Source: Sphingobacteriales bacterium UTBCD1 (lineage in GTDB: Bacteria; Bacteroidota; Bacteroidia; Chitinophagales; Chitinophagaceae). Taken from it: DNA of 61,008 nucleotides. Below the pieces are notes generated by a model. That model saw nothing but the letters and a program-made list of their open reading frames with translations, made no database searches and was not told the origin of the DNA. A program made the translations under genes and the position numbers. Shown piece by piece: positions 7,623 to 16,477 of the stretch (its first letter is position 1; each line of letters begins with the position of its first letter). The stretch spans positions 1 to 61,008 of the forward strand of contig MWTC01000009.1 of NCBI GenBank assembly GCA_002066995.1, in the 5' to 3' direction.

Positions 7623-8042
7623 ATGAAAAGGTTATTGATGATCATTATGGTAACGGCGGTATCAATGGGAGTCAATGCACAACATGCATCAGTAGCCCAT
7701 TCAGGCCATATCGGTCGTGGTGGTTGGGGCAGGTCCCGTGTGGTAACAGTGATAGGGCCTTCATTCTATTCGCCTTATTTTTATGGGTCTCCATATTTCT
7801 ACGGTTACTATGATCCGTTCTATTATCCTTTTTACCCCGGCTATGTTTATCAATACCCCGGCCAGACCAAACTGGAACTTAAAATAGCGACAATCAAGAA
7901 CGATTACAGGGAAAAGATCTGGTCAGCACGGCATGATAAAAGCATAAGCAGAGAACAGAGAAAAGAGACAGTCCATCAGTTAAAACATGAACGGGATGAT
8001 GCTATCATTCAGGCCCAGACGAGCTATTATAAATCTCATTGA
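7623..8042 (+). CDS. Small secreted Gly/Tyr-rich protein of unknown function
   Basis: The 139-residue product starts at the ATG at 7623, which gives a clean signal peptide (MKRLLMIIMVTAVSMGVNAQ); an upstream in-frame ATG at 7539 would bury it. A Gly-rich segment and a Tyr/Phe/Pro-rich segment (about residues 50 to 80, repeated SPYFYG and DPFYYPFYPGY) follow. The C-terminal charged helix (about 83 to 130, KLELKIATIKNDYREKIWSARH) resembles the helix of small periplasmic stress proteins common in Sphingobacteriia. A strong terminator follows the stop. The function is unknown. Confidence 0.8.
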   Translation: MKRLLMIIMVTAVSMGVNAQHASVAHSGHIGRGGWGRSRVVTVIGPSFYSPYFYGSPYFYGYYDPFYYPFYPGYVYQYPGQTKLELKIATIKNDYREKIWSARHDKSISREQRKETVHQLKHERDDAIIQAQTSYYKSH

Positions 8043-8062
8043 TACCAGGCTTGCAAATCGTG

Positions 8063-8096
8063 AAAGCTCTGTGTAAAATATGCAGAGCTTTTTTTT
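8063..8096 (+). terminator. Intrinsic terminator after the small secreted protein
   Basis: AAAGCTCTG (8063-8071) pairs with CAGAGCTTT (8083-8091), followed by a run of eight T starting in the stem. It lies 21 bases after the stop at 8042. Confidence 0.9.
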
Positions 8097-8192
8097 AAGA
8101 TTTATCTATTTAAAAAACGCCGGAAGTTTTTTTACCTGCTTTATTCACTTGCTTTCCAAATGATTTATCTTTAACCGGAACAAACTGCCGGT

Positions 8193-9029
8193 ATGTATCA
8201 CCAGACAAAAAGGAAGGTTCACAGCCTGCTGCATCCAGAAATAGTCGGAGACAACCACTGGGACAAGGCTATCAATATCTTCATCATCATTCTGATTATT
8301 CTGAATGTCATCGGAATCATGCTGGAAACTGTGGATTCCATATATCTGCCACATAAAAAATTCTTTCATGATTTTGATGTTTTCTCTGTCATAATTTTCA
8401 CCATCGAATATATCTTACGGGTATGGAGCAGCAACCATGATCTGCGGTACCAGCATAAAATTCATGGACGGTTGCGCTATATGGCATCACCTGCGGCGCT
8501 CATAGATCTTTTTGCGATTTTACCTTTTTATATCTTTCTATTCCTGCCGGCAGGGATCATGACAATCGGCTCTGATTTCAGGTTATTACGTATTCTGCGC
8601 CTGCTACGGTTCTTCCGCCTGTTTCGCCTGACGGCCTATACAAAGTCCACCAAACTGGTGCTTAACGTTTTTAAATCGAGAGCTCATGACCTGTTGCTGG
8701 CTTTCATTCTTACAACATTCCTGGTCATTATTACTTCCTGTCTTGTTTATTTTGCAGAGCATGATGCACAACCCGAAAAATTTTCCAGCATCCCCGGAAC
8801 CATTTATTGGGCAGTGACCACACTCACCACTGTCGGCTATGGTGATATTTACCCGGTAACCATCCTTGGAAAAATTTTTACTATAGCTATTTTATTTGTG
8901 GGAGTTGCACTCCTGGCATTACCTGCCGGCATCATCACTTCCGGTTTTATTGATGAACTCCGTAAAACAAGAAAACAGAAAGTTTGTCCTCATTGCGGAA
9001 AACCTCTTACGGATCATGCTGAACACTGA
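8193..9029 (+). CDS. Voltage-gated potassium channel (Kv type)
   Basis: A six-transmembrane potassium channel of the inner membrane. S1 spans about residues 25 to 46 and S2 about 60 to 78. S4 contains six arginines at every third position (130, 133, 136, 139, 142, 145), a full voltage-sensor pattern. The selectivity filter TTVGYGD is at 212-218, between S5 (about 166 to 188) and S6 (about 227 to 250). Length 278 aa, like KvAP and other minimal bacterial Kv channels. It has no cytoplasmic RCK/TrkA domain. The last 14 residues instead form CPHCGKPLTDHAEH, a possible zinc-binding knuckle. Monocistronic by spacing. No Shine-Dalgarno is seen. Confidence 0.93.
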   Translation: MYHQTKRKVHSLLHPEIVGDNHWDKAINIFIIILIILNVIGIMLETVDSIYLPHKKFFHDFDVFSVIIFTIEYILRVWSSNHDLRYQHKIHGRLRYMASPAALIDLFAILPFYIFLFLPAGIMTIGSDFRLLRILRLLRFFRLFRLTAYTKSTKLVLNVFKSRAHDLLLAFILTTFLVIITSCLVYFAEHDAQPEKFSSIPGTIYWAVTTLTTVGYGDIYPVTILGKIFTIAILFVGVALLALPAGIITSGFIDELRKTRKQKVCPHCGKPLTDHAEH

Positions 9030-9161
9030 GGGAAAATTGAAAACCGGGAGCCGAATGGTTACCTGATAAAAATATCCAGGCCAATTAATATACCGGATAC
9101 CGGCTGGGAAATTGTTACCTGCATGAATTTTACAGCCGGTATTTATGTTTGAATATAAAAA

Positions 9162-9191
9162 AACCGGCAGGGTCTGGATTTCCTGCCGGTT
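9162..9191 (-). terminator. Intrinsic terminator of the amidohydrolase operon
   Basis: AACCGGCAGG (9162-9171) and CCTGCCGGTT (9182-9191) form a perfect 10-bp stem. On the minus strand it is followed by a run of seven T. It lies 25 bases beyond the stop of the minus-strand gene ending at 9217. Confidence 0.92.
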
Positions 9192-9216
9192 GCTCTGTTA
9201 TACTTGAATGAAGTGC

Positions 9217-10539
9217 TTATTTATCGAGCCCGTACTTATGCATGTACCTATCATACAGTTGAGTTTGTTTATTATCAAGACTCACTTTTCTTCCCTGTAT
9301 GAAAGCATCAGTGATGACGCTGGTCCTCATATCCAAAATATCGCCGTTGCATATCAGGATATTGGCATCTTTCCCCGATTCAATGCTCCCGGTACGATCG
9401 TCAATTCCTAAAATTTTTGCTGCATCCAGTGTAATTGCCTGCAATGCTTCTTCCTTGCTCAAACCATAAGCAACAGCCTGGCCTGCATTAAAAGGCAGAT
9501 TGCGGTAACGTGTTTCTTCAAAATCATCATTAAGGCAAAACAGCACACCCGCTTTCTTTAACAGGTAAGGAGTTTTGAAAGGCTGATCCACATCATCATC
9601 TTCCAGTGTCGGCAAATTGAACTCCCGGTTCAGTATCACCGGAATATTATTTTGTTTTAAGAGATCAGCAATTTGCCAGCTGTCACTGCCGCCCACGATC
9701 ACTACATTAAAACCAAATTCTTTTGCAAAATCAATTGCGATCAGCATTTGTTTTACCTGGTCGCAATGCACGTAGAATTTTTGTTTTTTATCAAACAGGC
9801 CTTTCACTCCTTCAAACTTCAGGTTGGTTTCTTTGTGCGAAGGTTCACCAAAATAAGCCCTGGCTTCACGAAAGAATCTTTTTACATCATCAATCTTATC
9901 CATTGCCGCTTTAACAGGGTCTGCTCCTGCACCTGCCTGCGGAAATGCTCCCGGGAATCCGGCAAACCTCCCACGTGAACGGGCAAGTAACCCTGGCATA
10001 TTGAAATGAATACCTATATCCATTTTATACGCTGCATCTTCCCAGTTCCATGCATCAAGCTGAACAATTGTAGAAGAACCGGGAAGCAATCCACCTAACG
10101 GTGTAACATTTGCCAAAAGAATACCATTGGCTCTCAGTACTCCAATAATCCTGGAATCTGTATTGTATGCAACAACAGACCGGATATTAGTGTTCCAATC
10201 GCCCAACTCCGCAAAGTCATTGCTGCCTCTTACTGCATTACCGGCTATCTCACGAAGGCCAAGATCAGTGTTGGGCAGAATAAGACCGGGGTAAACCTGT
10301 TTTCCTTTTGCATCTATTACATTACCTGATGCGCTGATGCCGGTGCCTACTTTGGCTATTTTACCATCTTTGATCTCAATGATGCCATTCTCTATCACCT
10401 GGCCATTCCCCACATGAATAGTGGCATTGGTAATATAAATAGTTCCCTTCTGCTGCGGGGCAGGATACACATCATCCTGCGCTTTCACAAACAGTGTGAA
10501 AAACAGAAAAGAAATTATACTTAATACTATCTTTTTCAT
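9217..10539 (-). CDS. Secreted amidohydrolase-family protein with degenerate metal site
   Basis: A 440-residue imidazolonepropionase-like amidohydrolase fold. It has a signal peptide (1-20, ending VKA), a small N-terminal beta domain (NATIHVGNGQVIENGIIEIKDGKI), a TIM-barrel core and the C-terminal LGIDDRTGSIESGKDANILI signature. The metal-binding HxH that should follow PGLID is missing: residues 84 to 92 read PGLILPNTD, putting Asn90 and Asp92 where histidines belong. Other motifs (KFYVHCDQ, CLNDDFEETR) are also altered. It is probably inactive as a classical binuclear hydrolase, or uses other chemistry. It is co-transcribed with the larger paralogue upstream (12-base gap) and may form a complex with it. 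Confidence 0.85.
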   Translation of the reverse strand: MKKIVLSIISFLFFTLFVKAQDDVYPAPQQKGTIYITNATIHVGNGQVIENGIIEIKDGKIAKVGTGISASGNVIDAKGKQVYPGLILPNTDLGLREIAGNAVRGSNDFAELGDWNTNIRSVVAYNTDSRIIGVLRANGILLANVTPLGGLLPGSSTIVQLDAWNWEDAAYKMDIGIHFNMPGLLARSRGRFAGFPGAFPQAGAGADPVKAAMDKIDDVKRFFREARAYFGEPSHKETNLKFEGVKGLFDKKQKFYVHCDQVKQMLIAIDFAKEFGFNVVIVGGSDSWQIADLLKQNNIPVILNREFNLPTLEDDDVDQPFKTPYLLKKAGVLFCLNDDFEETRYRNLPFNAGQAVAYGLSKEEALQAITLDAAKILGIDDRTGSIESGKDANILICNGDILDMRTSVITDAFIQGRKVSLDNKQTQLYDRYMHKYGLDK

Positions 10540-10551
10540 TGTTATCTTAAT

Positions 10552-13500
10552 TTATTGATTTTGATTAACGATGTCATCATAGCTGTTTGTCTCTAACATA
10601 CCTTTCTGGTGATCCACATCATCTTCGCAATGCAGAATAACCTGGAGGCTGGGTCTTGCCGCTGTCATCCCCGTTGGGTTTGTTCTTCCTTCAGCAATCA
10701 TTTTCTGGATCAGGCGGTTTCTTTCTGCAGAAATTTCCTTGCGCAACTGAAGGTCATGCTGCCGGTCAAAGTAAACGGTACCATCTACAATGGTATAAAG
10801 TGCTACAGCATATACACTCAAAGGATTATCACTCCACAATACAAGGTCAGCATCTTTTCCAACCTTGATACTCCCCACCCTGTTATCCACATGCAAAGCT
10901 TTTGCCGGGTTGATGGTTACCATTTTAAATGCATCTTCTTCACTCACTCCGCCATATTTCACGGTCTTTGCCGCTTCCTGGTTCAGGCGCCTTGCCATCT
11001 CCGCATCATCGGAATTGATGCAAACATTCAATCCCATCTTTTGCATGACGGCAGCATTGTATGCGATGGCATCCTGCACCTCTAATTTATACGCCCACCA
11101 GTCACTGAAAGTAGAAGCATTGGAGCCATGAGCTTTCAATTTATCCGCAACTTTGTATCCTTCCAGTATGTGTGTAAACGTATTTACTTTGAAACCGAAT
11201 TTATCCGCCACCCTCATTAATTCTGTAATCTCGCTCTGCACATAAGAATGGCAGGTAATGAACCGTTTTTTATTCATGATTTCCACTAATGCATCCAGTT
11301 CAAGATTTCTCCTTGTAGCTGCCGGTAATGCCTTCAGCTGATTTTCATAATCCCTTGCTCTTGTGAAGGCATCCATTTGCACTTCTTCTACACCCATTCT
11401 TGTATCGGGATATCTTGTATTGCCCTGTGTTGATGCAGTGCGTTTTACATTTTCACCTAATGCAAATTTGATAAAAGGATCAGCTCCTTTGAATTTCAGA
11501 TCTTCATCATTCACTCCCCAGCGTAATTTGATCAACTGGGATTGCCCCCCGATCGTATTGGCAGATCCGTGTAAGATTTGCGCAGCCGTAACCCCGCCAC
11601 TCAATTCCCTGTAGATAGCAATATCTTCCGGGTTCAGGTTGTCGGCAATACGAACTTCTGAGGTAACGGATGAAGCTCCTTCATTGATCGAAAAAGCTGC
11701 AATATGCGAGTGTTCATCAATGATCCCGGGAGTCAGAACTTTGCCAGCTCCGTCAATCACCCTGGCAGATGCATCGGAAATGTTTTTACCTACCTGTGTT
11801 ATCTTTCCGTTTTTCACCAGCACATCTGTGTTCTTTACGATTCCTTCCTTTTCATTGGTCCATACAGTTGCATTTTTAATTAAAATATTTTCCTGTTTAG
11901 GAATCGTTTCCGAACCATAAGCGCCAAATGGATAATCTACTTTTCCTAATCGCAAAGGGAATCTTCTTCGGGAGCTTGTGTCCGGTGCTTCCGGTGCAGA
12001 CGCTTTCACTAAATTTGCTGTCCACAATACCGCAACTCCTGCTGAATCTTCACCATTCCCCTGCCATACATCTCCATTATTTACGCCGCTCAGCCTGATG
12101 CCTGAATTTCCAAATCCTCCGGCTCTTTGTCCCTGGAATCCGCCACCCGGAAATCCACCGCTGTTTCCGCCAGGTTTGCGTGCCGGTGTGGCGGAGAAAC
12201 TCAATTTGACCATCTTACCATCGTAACTGAATTTTCCTGTCAGGGTATCGCTCCCCGAAAGTACATTGGCAGAACTTGCGCTCTTTACATCCAACACATA
12301 ATTTTTGGTGCCGGATGGAGCGGCGATCACGAGATTGTACTGGCCTTTCACATCATTCCACAACTCATCTTTTATATCATATTTTTCTCCCTGCACCCAA
12401 TTCTCAATGATTGAAGTTTTTTCATTGAATAACGGCCCGTTTGTGATCAGGAAATTTGCATACTTACCCTGGTCCAGGCTACCCACTTTATCATAAACGC
12501 CCAGCCATGTTGCCGGCATTTTTGTCAATGCATCAAAAGCTTTCGCCTCACTCAATCCATACTCAATTGCTTTACGGAGATTAGCCCAGAATTGTTTTAC
12601 ATCACGCAGATCCGCACTGGAGAGACAAAAAGGTATATTAGCTTTTTCAACTACTCCCGGGTTTGTAGGCGCCAGTTCCCAATGCTTCATATCACGCAGG
12701 GAAACAAATCTTGCGTCATTGGGATCTTCTACATTCTGTGCCTGTGGAAAATTAAGTGTCAGGATCAATGGAGCTTTAGTAGCGGCAACTTCATTGATCC
12801 TCTGATAATCATCTCCGCCCGTTTTAATGATATACTGCACTCCGAATTCATCACCGATACGGTCAGCCCGGATCACGCCCCATTTATCACTTGCCTCAAA
12901 TATCTGCGGAAGGTTTTGATTATCGTTCCAGGCCTGCAGGCTAAGGTTTACTCCTTCTTTTACAGGATTGGTTTTATACCATTGCCCGTCAAGATAGGAC
13001 TGGCGAAGCAATGCAACGCTGCCCATCATGGAACTGGGATAACTCTGAGTAGAAGTTCCTTTGCTGAAAGAATAATTAGCAGATGCCTTTTGTTTAATGA
13101 TCACCAGGTTTTCTTTCAGGTCAGCAAGAGTGACAAAAGCCCCGGTGCCCCTGGCTATCCCGTCTTTATCAAGAGTGAGTACAGAGCCGAAGCCAACTTC
13201 ACGAAGTGATTTTGCCCTGGCAGGATCTGCCACGAATTTTTCAGAAGCATTGACCTGGCTCCTGATGGCCTGGTTCCATCCATAAGCGCCTTTGGTATTG
13301 GAAGTAAACTGCTGCTGGAAAAAATTAAATGTTCCTCTTGCCGCATTGCTGTTCGTTTCAGGAGCCGGCATTCCATAATCGGTGTAAATATCAATAAGTG
13401 AAGGATAAATATATTTACCTGCACAATTCACTACTACCGCATCGGCCGGTATGACTACTGAATTGCCTGCCGCTATGATCCTCCCTTCACGAATCAAAAG

Positions 13501-13683
13501 TGTGGCATTGCTTAATGTAGTTAGACCATCCTTAACTATAGTGGCATTGGTGAAGGCATAACAGCCTGTTCGGGGATCTGCCACTCCATTAACGGGAAAA
13601 GTTTGCTGCGCAAACAGGGCTGTCGCCAGGCATAAAACGGACAGCATGAATCCAGGCCGCAGCAGGATTTTCATTTTTCTCAT
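10552..13683 (-). CDS. Large secreted two-domain amidohydrolase
   Basis: A 1043-residue exported protein with two amidohydrolase units in tandem. After a signal peptide (1-25), the first unit (about 35 to 430) has lost its HxH: PSLIDIYTD at 95-102 carries Tyr100 and Asp102 instead. A Gly-rich linker domain follows (about 440 to 590). The second unit (about 600 to 1000) is canonical: DEHSHI (His658, His660), ITCHSYVQSE, FTHILEGYKVAD, INSDDAEMARR and the VDNRVGSIKVGKDADLVLW end signature. Known relatives are annotated as imidazolonepropionase-like or Xaa-Pro dipeptidase-like amidohydrolases; the substrate is unknown. It is the first gene of a two-gene minus-strand operon ending at the terminator at 9162-9191. 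Confidence 0.88.
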   Translation of the reverse strand: MRKMKILLRPGFMLSVLCLATALFAQQTFPVNGVADPRTGCYAFTNATIVKDGLTTLSNATLLIREGRIIAAGNSVVIPADAVVVNCAGKYIYPSLIDIYTDYGMPAPETNSNAARGTFNFFQQQFTSNTKGAYGWNQAIRSQVNASEKFVADPARAKSLREVGFGSVLTLDKDGIARGTGAFVTLADLKENLVIIKQKASANYSFSKGTSTQSYPSSMMGSVALLRQSYLDGQWYKTNPVKEGVNLSLQAWNDNQNLPQIFEASDKWGVIRADRIGDEFGVQYIIKTGGDDYQRINEVAATKAPLILTLNFPQAQNVEDPNDARFVSLRDMKHWELAPTNPGVVEKANIPFCLSSADLRDVKQFWANLRKAIEYGLSEAKAFDALTKMPATWLGVYDKVGSLDQGKYANFLITNGPLFNEKTSIIENWVQGEKYDIKDELWNDVKGQYNLVIAAPSGTKNYVLDVKSASSANVLSGSDTLTGKFSYDGKMVKLSFSATPARKPGGNSGGFPGGGFQGQRAGGFGNSGIRLSGVNNGDVWQGNGEDSAGVAVLWTANLVKASAPEAPDTSSRRRFPLRLGKVDYPFGAYGSETIPKQENILIKNATVWTNEKEGIVKNTDVLVKNGKITQVGKNISDASARVIDGAGKVLTPGIIDEHSHIAAFSINEGASSVTSEVRIADNLNPEDIAIYRELSGGVTAAQILHGSANTIGGQSQLIKLRWGVNDEDLKFKGADPFIKFALGENVKRTASTQGNTRYPDTRMGVEEVQMDAFTRARDYENQLKALPAATRRNLELDALVEIMNKKRFITCHSYVQSEITELMRVADKFGFKVNTFTHILEGYKVADKLKAHGSNASTFSDWWAYKLEVQDAIAYNAAVMQKMGLNVCINSDDAEMARRLNQEAAKTVKYGGVSEEDAFKMVTINPAKALHVDNRVGSIKVGKDADLVLWSDNPLSVYAVALYTIVDGTVYFDRQHDLQLRKEISAERNRLIQKMIAEGRTNPTGMTAARPSLQVILHCEDDVDHQKGMLETNSYDDIVNQNQ

Positions 13684-13875
13684 TGCATATTTGTTTAAAA
13701 AGTTTGTAATAGAAATATGAATTTATAAATCTCAAAAATGAGAGAACCGAAAATAAGGCAATTGTGTAATACTAAACACAAAAATTGATGAGCGATCAAT
13801 TATATAAGGTAAATTCATGATAGACGGTTATTTTTCATTATACCAGACAAGATCTGTAAATGAAAGGAAGTTTAG

Positions 13876-13883
13876 TAATTTTG
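13876..13883 (+). promoter_or_regulatory. Candidate -7 box of the deoC operon
   Basis: TAATTTTG fits the Bacteroidota TAnnTTTG consensus and lies 17 bases before the ATG at 13901. This supports 13901 rather than 13817 as the deoC start. No clear -33 TTG was found at the expected distance. Confidence 0.35.
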
Positions 13884-13900
13884 GTAAAACAGAAATAGGT

Positions 13901-14821
13901 ATGCAGAAGACAGGTTTCATTCCCGCTATTCCCGATTTTACATTGACGCCAAGGATAGACCAGGTGGGTGCCGAAGAACGTGCAAGCCGGTTCACAAAAA
14001 GAAGCATAAAAAAAGAATCTAAAGTAAACGGGCTGAAGCTGGTGCTCAATATGATTGACCTGACCACCCTTGAAGGAAAAGATACAGAAGGAAAAGTAAA
14101 ACAACTTTGCTACAAGGCCATGCACCTGCACGATGCTTTGCCGGGATTGCCCACTGTGGCAGCTGTGTGTGTGTATCCCACAATGGTAAGAACTGCTAAA
14201 AAAGCGCTTCTTGATTCCGGAATAAAAGTGGCTTCTGTGGCTACAGCATTTCCGAGCGGGCAGGCGTCAAAGGAAGTAAAAATAAAAGACACCAAATACG
14301 CCGTTGACAATGGCGCCGATGAAGTGGACATGGTGATCAGCCGCGGAAAATTCCATGCAGGGGAATATAATTACGTTTACGACGAAATAGCTGAAATTAA
14401 AGAAGCCTGTGGTGAAGCAAGGCTGAAAGTCATTTTAGAAACGAGTGACCTGATCACTTTTGACAAAATCCGCCGTGCCAGCGATATTGCCATGTATGCC
14501 GGAGCTGATTTTATTAAAACAGCAACAGGTAAAGTACAACCTCCGTCTTCCATGCCGGTTGCGTTGATTATGCTGGAAGCTATCCGTGATTTTTATTATA
14601 AAACAGGAAGAATGGTCGGGATGAAACCGGCAGGCGGAATTTCAAAAGCAAAAGCGGCATTGCATTACCTGGTAATGGTAAAAGAAGTTTTGGGTGAAGC
14701 CTGGTTGAATAATCACTGGTTCCGGTTTGGAGCAAGCAGTTTGGCAAACGACGTATTGATGCAGATCATGAAAGAGAAAACAGGCGTTTATCAGTGTGCA
14801 AGCTATTTCAGTGTGGATTAG
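13901..14821 (+). CDS. deoC: Deoxyribose-phosphate aldolase
   Basis: Cleaves 2-deoxyribose 5-phosphate to acetaldehyde and glyceraldehyde 3-phosphate in deoxynucleoside catabolism. Class I aldolase motifs are evident: LNMIDLTTLEG (first strand), TVAAVCVYPTMV, ADEVDMVISRGKF, KVILETSDL, and the Schiff-base lysine in DFIKTATGK; MKPAGGISKAKAALHYL is the phosphate-binding end. The start at 13901 gives 306 residues; an in-frame ATG at 13817 would give 334 but adds a poorly structured leader and overlaps the probable promoter box. It heads an operon with two aldehyde dehydrogenase genes, which fits removal of acetaldehyde. Confidence 0.95.
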   Translation: MQKTGFIPAIPDFTLTPRIDQVGAEERASRFTKRSIKKESKVNGLKLVLNMIDLTTLEGKDTEGKVKQLCYKAMHLHDALPGLPTVAAVCVYPTMVRTAKKALLDSGIKVASVATAFPSGQASKEVKIKDTKYAVDNGADEVDMVISRGKFHAGEYNYVYDEIAEIKEACGEARLKVILETSDLITFDKIRRASDIAMYAGADFIKTATGKVQPPSSMPVALIMLEAIRDFYYKTGRMVGMKPAGGISKAKAALHYLVMVKEVLGEAWLNNHWFRFGASSLANDVLMQIMKEKTGVYQCASYFSVD

Positions 14822-14909
14822 CATTCCAGCATGATGATTCTTATAGCCATCGGGAATGCACAACAAAAAAAACATAAGTGTTACTGTAGCTCATTAAATA
14901 AAAAATATT

Positions 14910-16409
14910 ATGCCAGCAACAAAGAAAAAGAATGTAAAGAAAAGCAACACGATCAAACTGAAATTTGATACCTCATGGAACTATGCGCCTGCGCCTGAAA
15001 GTAAAAGTGCCGCAACGATCAAAAAGCAGTACGATCTCTTTATCAATGGCGAATGGGTGAAACCTTTAAGCCATAAATATTTTGACACTTCTGATCCGGC
15101 TAATGAAGAAAAACTTTCTGAAGTGGCAGAGGCAAACGCAGCCGATGTGGACAGGGCGGTGAAAGCGGCACGAAATGCTTATGAGAAAGTGTGGAAGAAA
15201 ATGCCGGCAAAAGAAAGAGCCAAGTATATTTTCCGCATCGCAAGAATGGTGCAGGAAAGAGCCCGTGAACTTGCCATCATTGAATCCATGGATGGTGGAA
15301 AACCCATCCGTGAAAGCCGTGATTTTGATATACCAACTGCTGCAAATCATTTCTTTTATTATGCCGGGTGGGCCGATAAGCTGGATTATGCCTTTCCAAA
15401 CCGGAATACCAATCCGCTGGGAGTAGCAGGCCAGATCATACCCTGGAATTTTCCCCTGCTGATGGCAGCATGGAAAATTGCCCCGGCGCTGGCAACAGGA
15501 AACACAGTAGTACTAAAACCTGCGGAAACAACTCCACTCACAGCTTTGAAATTAGCAGAAATCATCCAGGAGTCGGGCCTGCCGGAAGGTGTGGTCAATA
15601 TCGTGTCGGGCGGGGGCGCCACAGGCGCTGCCATTGTTAATCATCCGGACATCAACAAAATTGCATTTACCGGATCTACGGAAGTGGGCAAACTCATCCA
15701 GAAATCAATTGCAGGAACAAACAAAAAAATAACGCTGGAATTAGGAGGCAAAGCAGCCAATATCATTTTTGAAGATGCCCCCATAGACCAGGCAGTTGAA
15801 GGTGTGATCAACGGAGTATATTTCAACCAGGGCCACGTATGCTGTGCAGGATCCCGGTTATACATCCAGGAATCTGTAGCACCTGAATTGATCAGAAAAT
15901 TGCGGGACAGGATCGAAACGCTGATCGTTGGGGATCCGCTGGACAAGAACACGGACATCGGCGCCATCAACTCAAAACAACAGCTTGATACCATCCGCAG
16001 ATATTTAAAAATCGGCAAGGAAGAAGGTTATGAAATGTATGAAAGCAGTTGTCCTTTACCGGCGAAAGGATATTGGTGCCGTCCTACCATTTTTACCGAT
16101 GTGGCTCAGAGCGCAAGAATTGCACAGGAGGAAATTTTCGGGCCGGTATTGGCGATCCTTACTTTCCGAACGGATGATGAAGTGATCCAGAAAGCAAACA
16201 ACACTCCTTATGGATTAAGCGCCGGTGTCTGGACGGATAAAGGATCTAAAATTTTCAATTTGACCAAAAGGATGAGAGCAGGAGTAATATGGGCAAATAC
16301 TTTTAACAAGTTTGACCCCTCATCTCCTTTCGGCGGATATAAAGAAAGCGGATTCGGAAGAGAAGGCGGATTGCACGGCCTGTTGCCGTATGTGAATCTT
16401 TCTCATTAG
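14910..16409 (+). CDS. NAD(P)-dependent aldehyde dehydrogenase
   Basis: A full-length ALDH of 499 residues, probably oxidising acetaldehyde made by DeoC. Recognisable motifs: IIPWNFPLLMAAWKIAPALATGNTVVLKPAE (cofactor binding), FTGSTEVGKLIQ (Rossmann GxxxxG), TLELGGKAANIIF (catalytic Glu), NQGHVCCAGSRLY (catalytic Cys), EEIFGPVL and the C-terminal SPFGGYKESGFGREGG. A basic, Lys-rich N-terminal extension of about 35 residues precedes the domain. The gene begins 89 bases after deoC and is followed by a truncated paralogue. Together they look like the two halves of an ALDH16-type protein encoded separately. Confidence 0.93.
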   Translation: MPATKKKNVKKSNTIKLKFDTSWNYAPAPESKSAATIKKQYDLFINGEWVKPLSHKYFDTSDPANEEKLSEVAEANAADVDRAVKAARNAYEKVWKKMPAKERAKYIFRIARMVQERARELAIIESMDGGKPIRESRDFDIPTAANHFFYYAGWADKLDYAFPNRNTNPLGVAGQIIPWNFPLLMAAWKIAPALATGNTVVLKPAETTPLTALKLAEIIQESGLPEGVVNIVSGGGATGAAIVNHPDINKIAFTGSTEVGKLIQKSIAGTNKKITLELGGKAANIIFEDAPIDQAVEGVINGVYFNQGHVCCAGSRLYIQESVAPELIRKLRDRIETLIVGDPLDKNTDIGAINSKQQLDTIRRYLKIGKEEGYEMYESSCPLPAKGYWCRPTIFTDVAQSARIAQEEIFGPVLAILTFRTDDEVIQKANNTPYGLSAGVWTDKGSKIFNLTKRMRAGVIWANTFNKFDPSSPFGGYKESGFGREGGLHGLLPYVNLSH

Positions 16410-16421
16410 AATATAAAAACG

Positions 16422-16444
16422 GGCAACTCATCCAGTTGTCTTTT
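16422..16444 (+). terminator. Weak hairpin between the two aldehyde dehydrogenase genes
   Basis: GGCAACT (16422-16428) pairs with AGTTGTC (16434-16440, one G-T pair), followed by TTTT. It may attenuate transcription into the truncated paralogue. Confidence 0.35.
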
Positions 16445-16477
16445 ATAAATTAAATTTTGACCTTTGAATTTTAAAAA

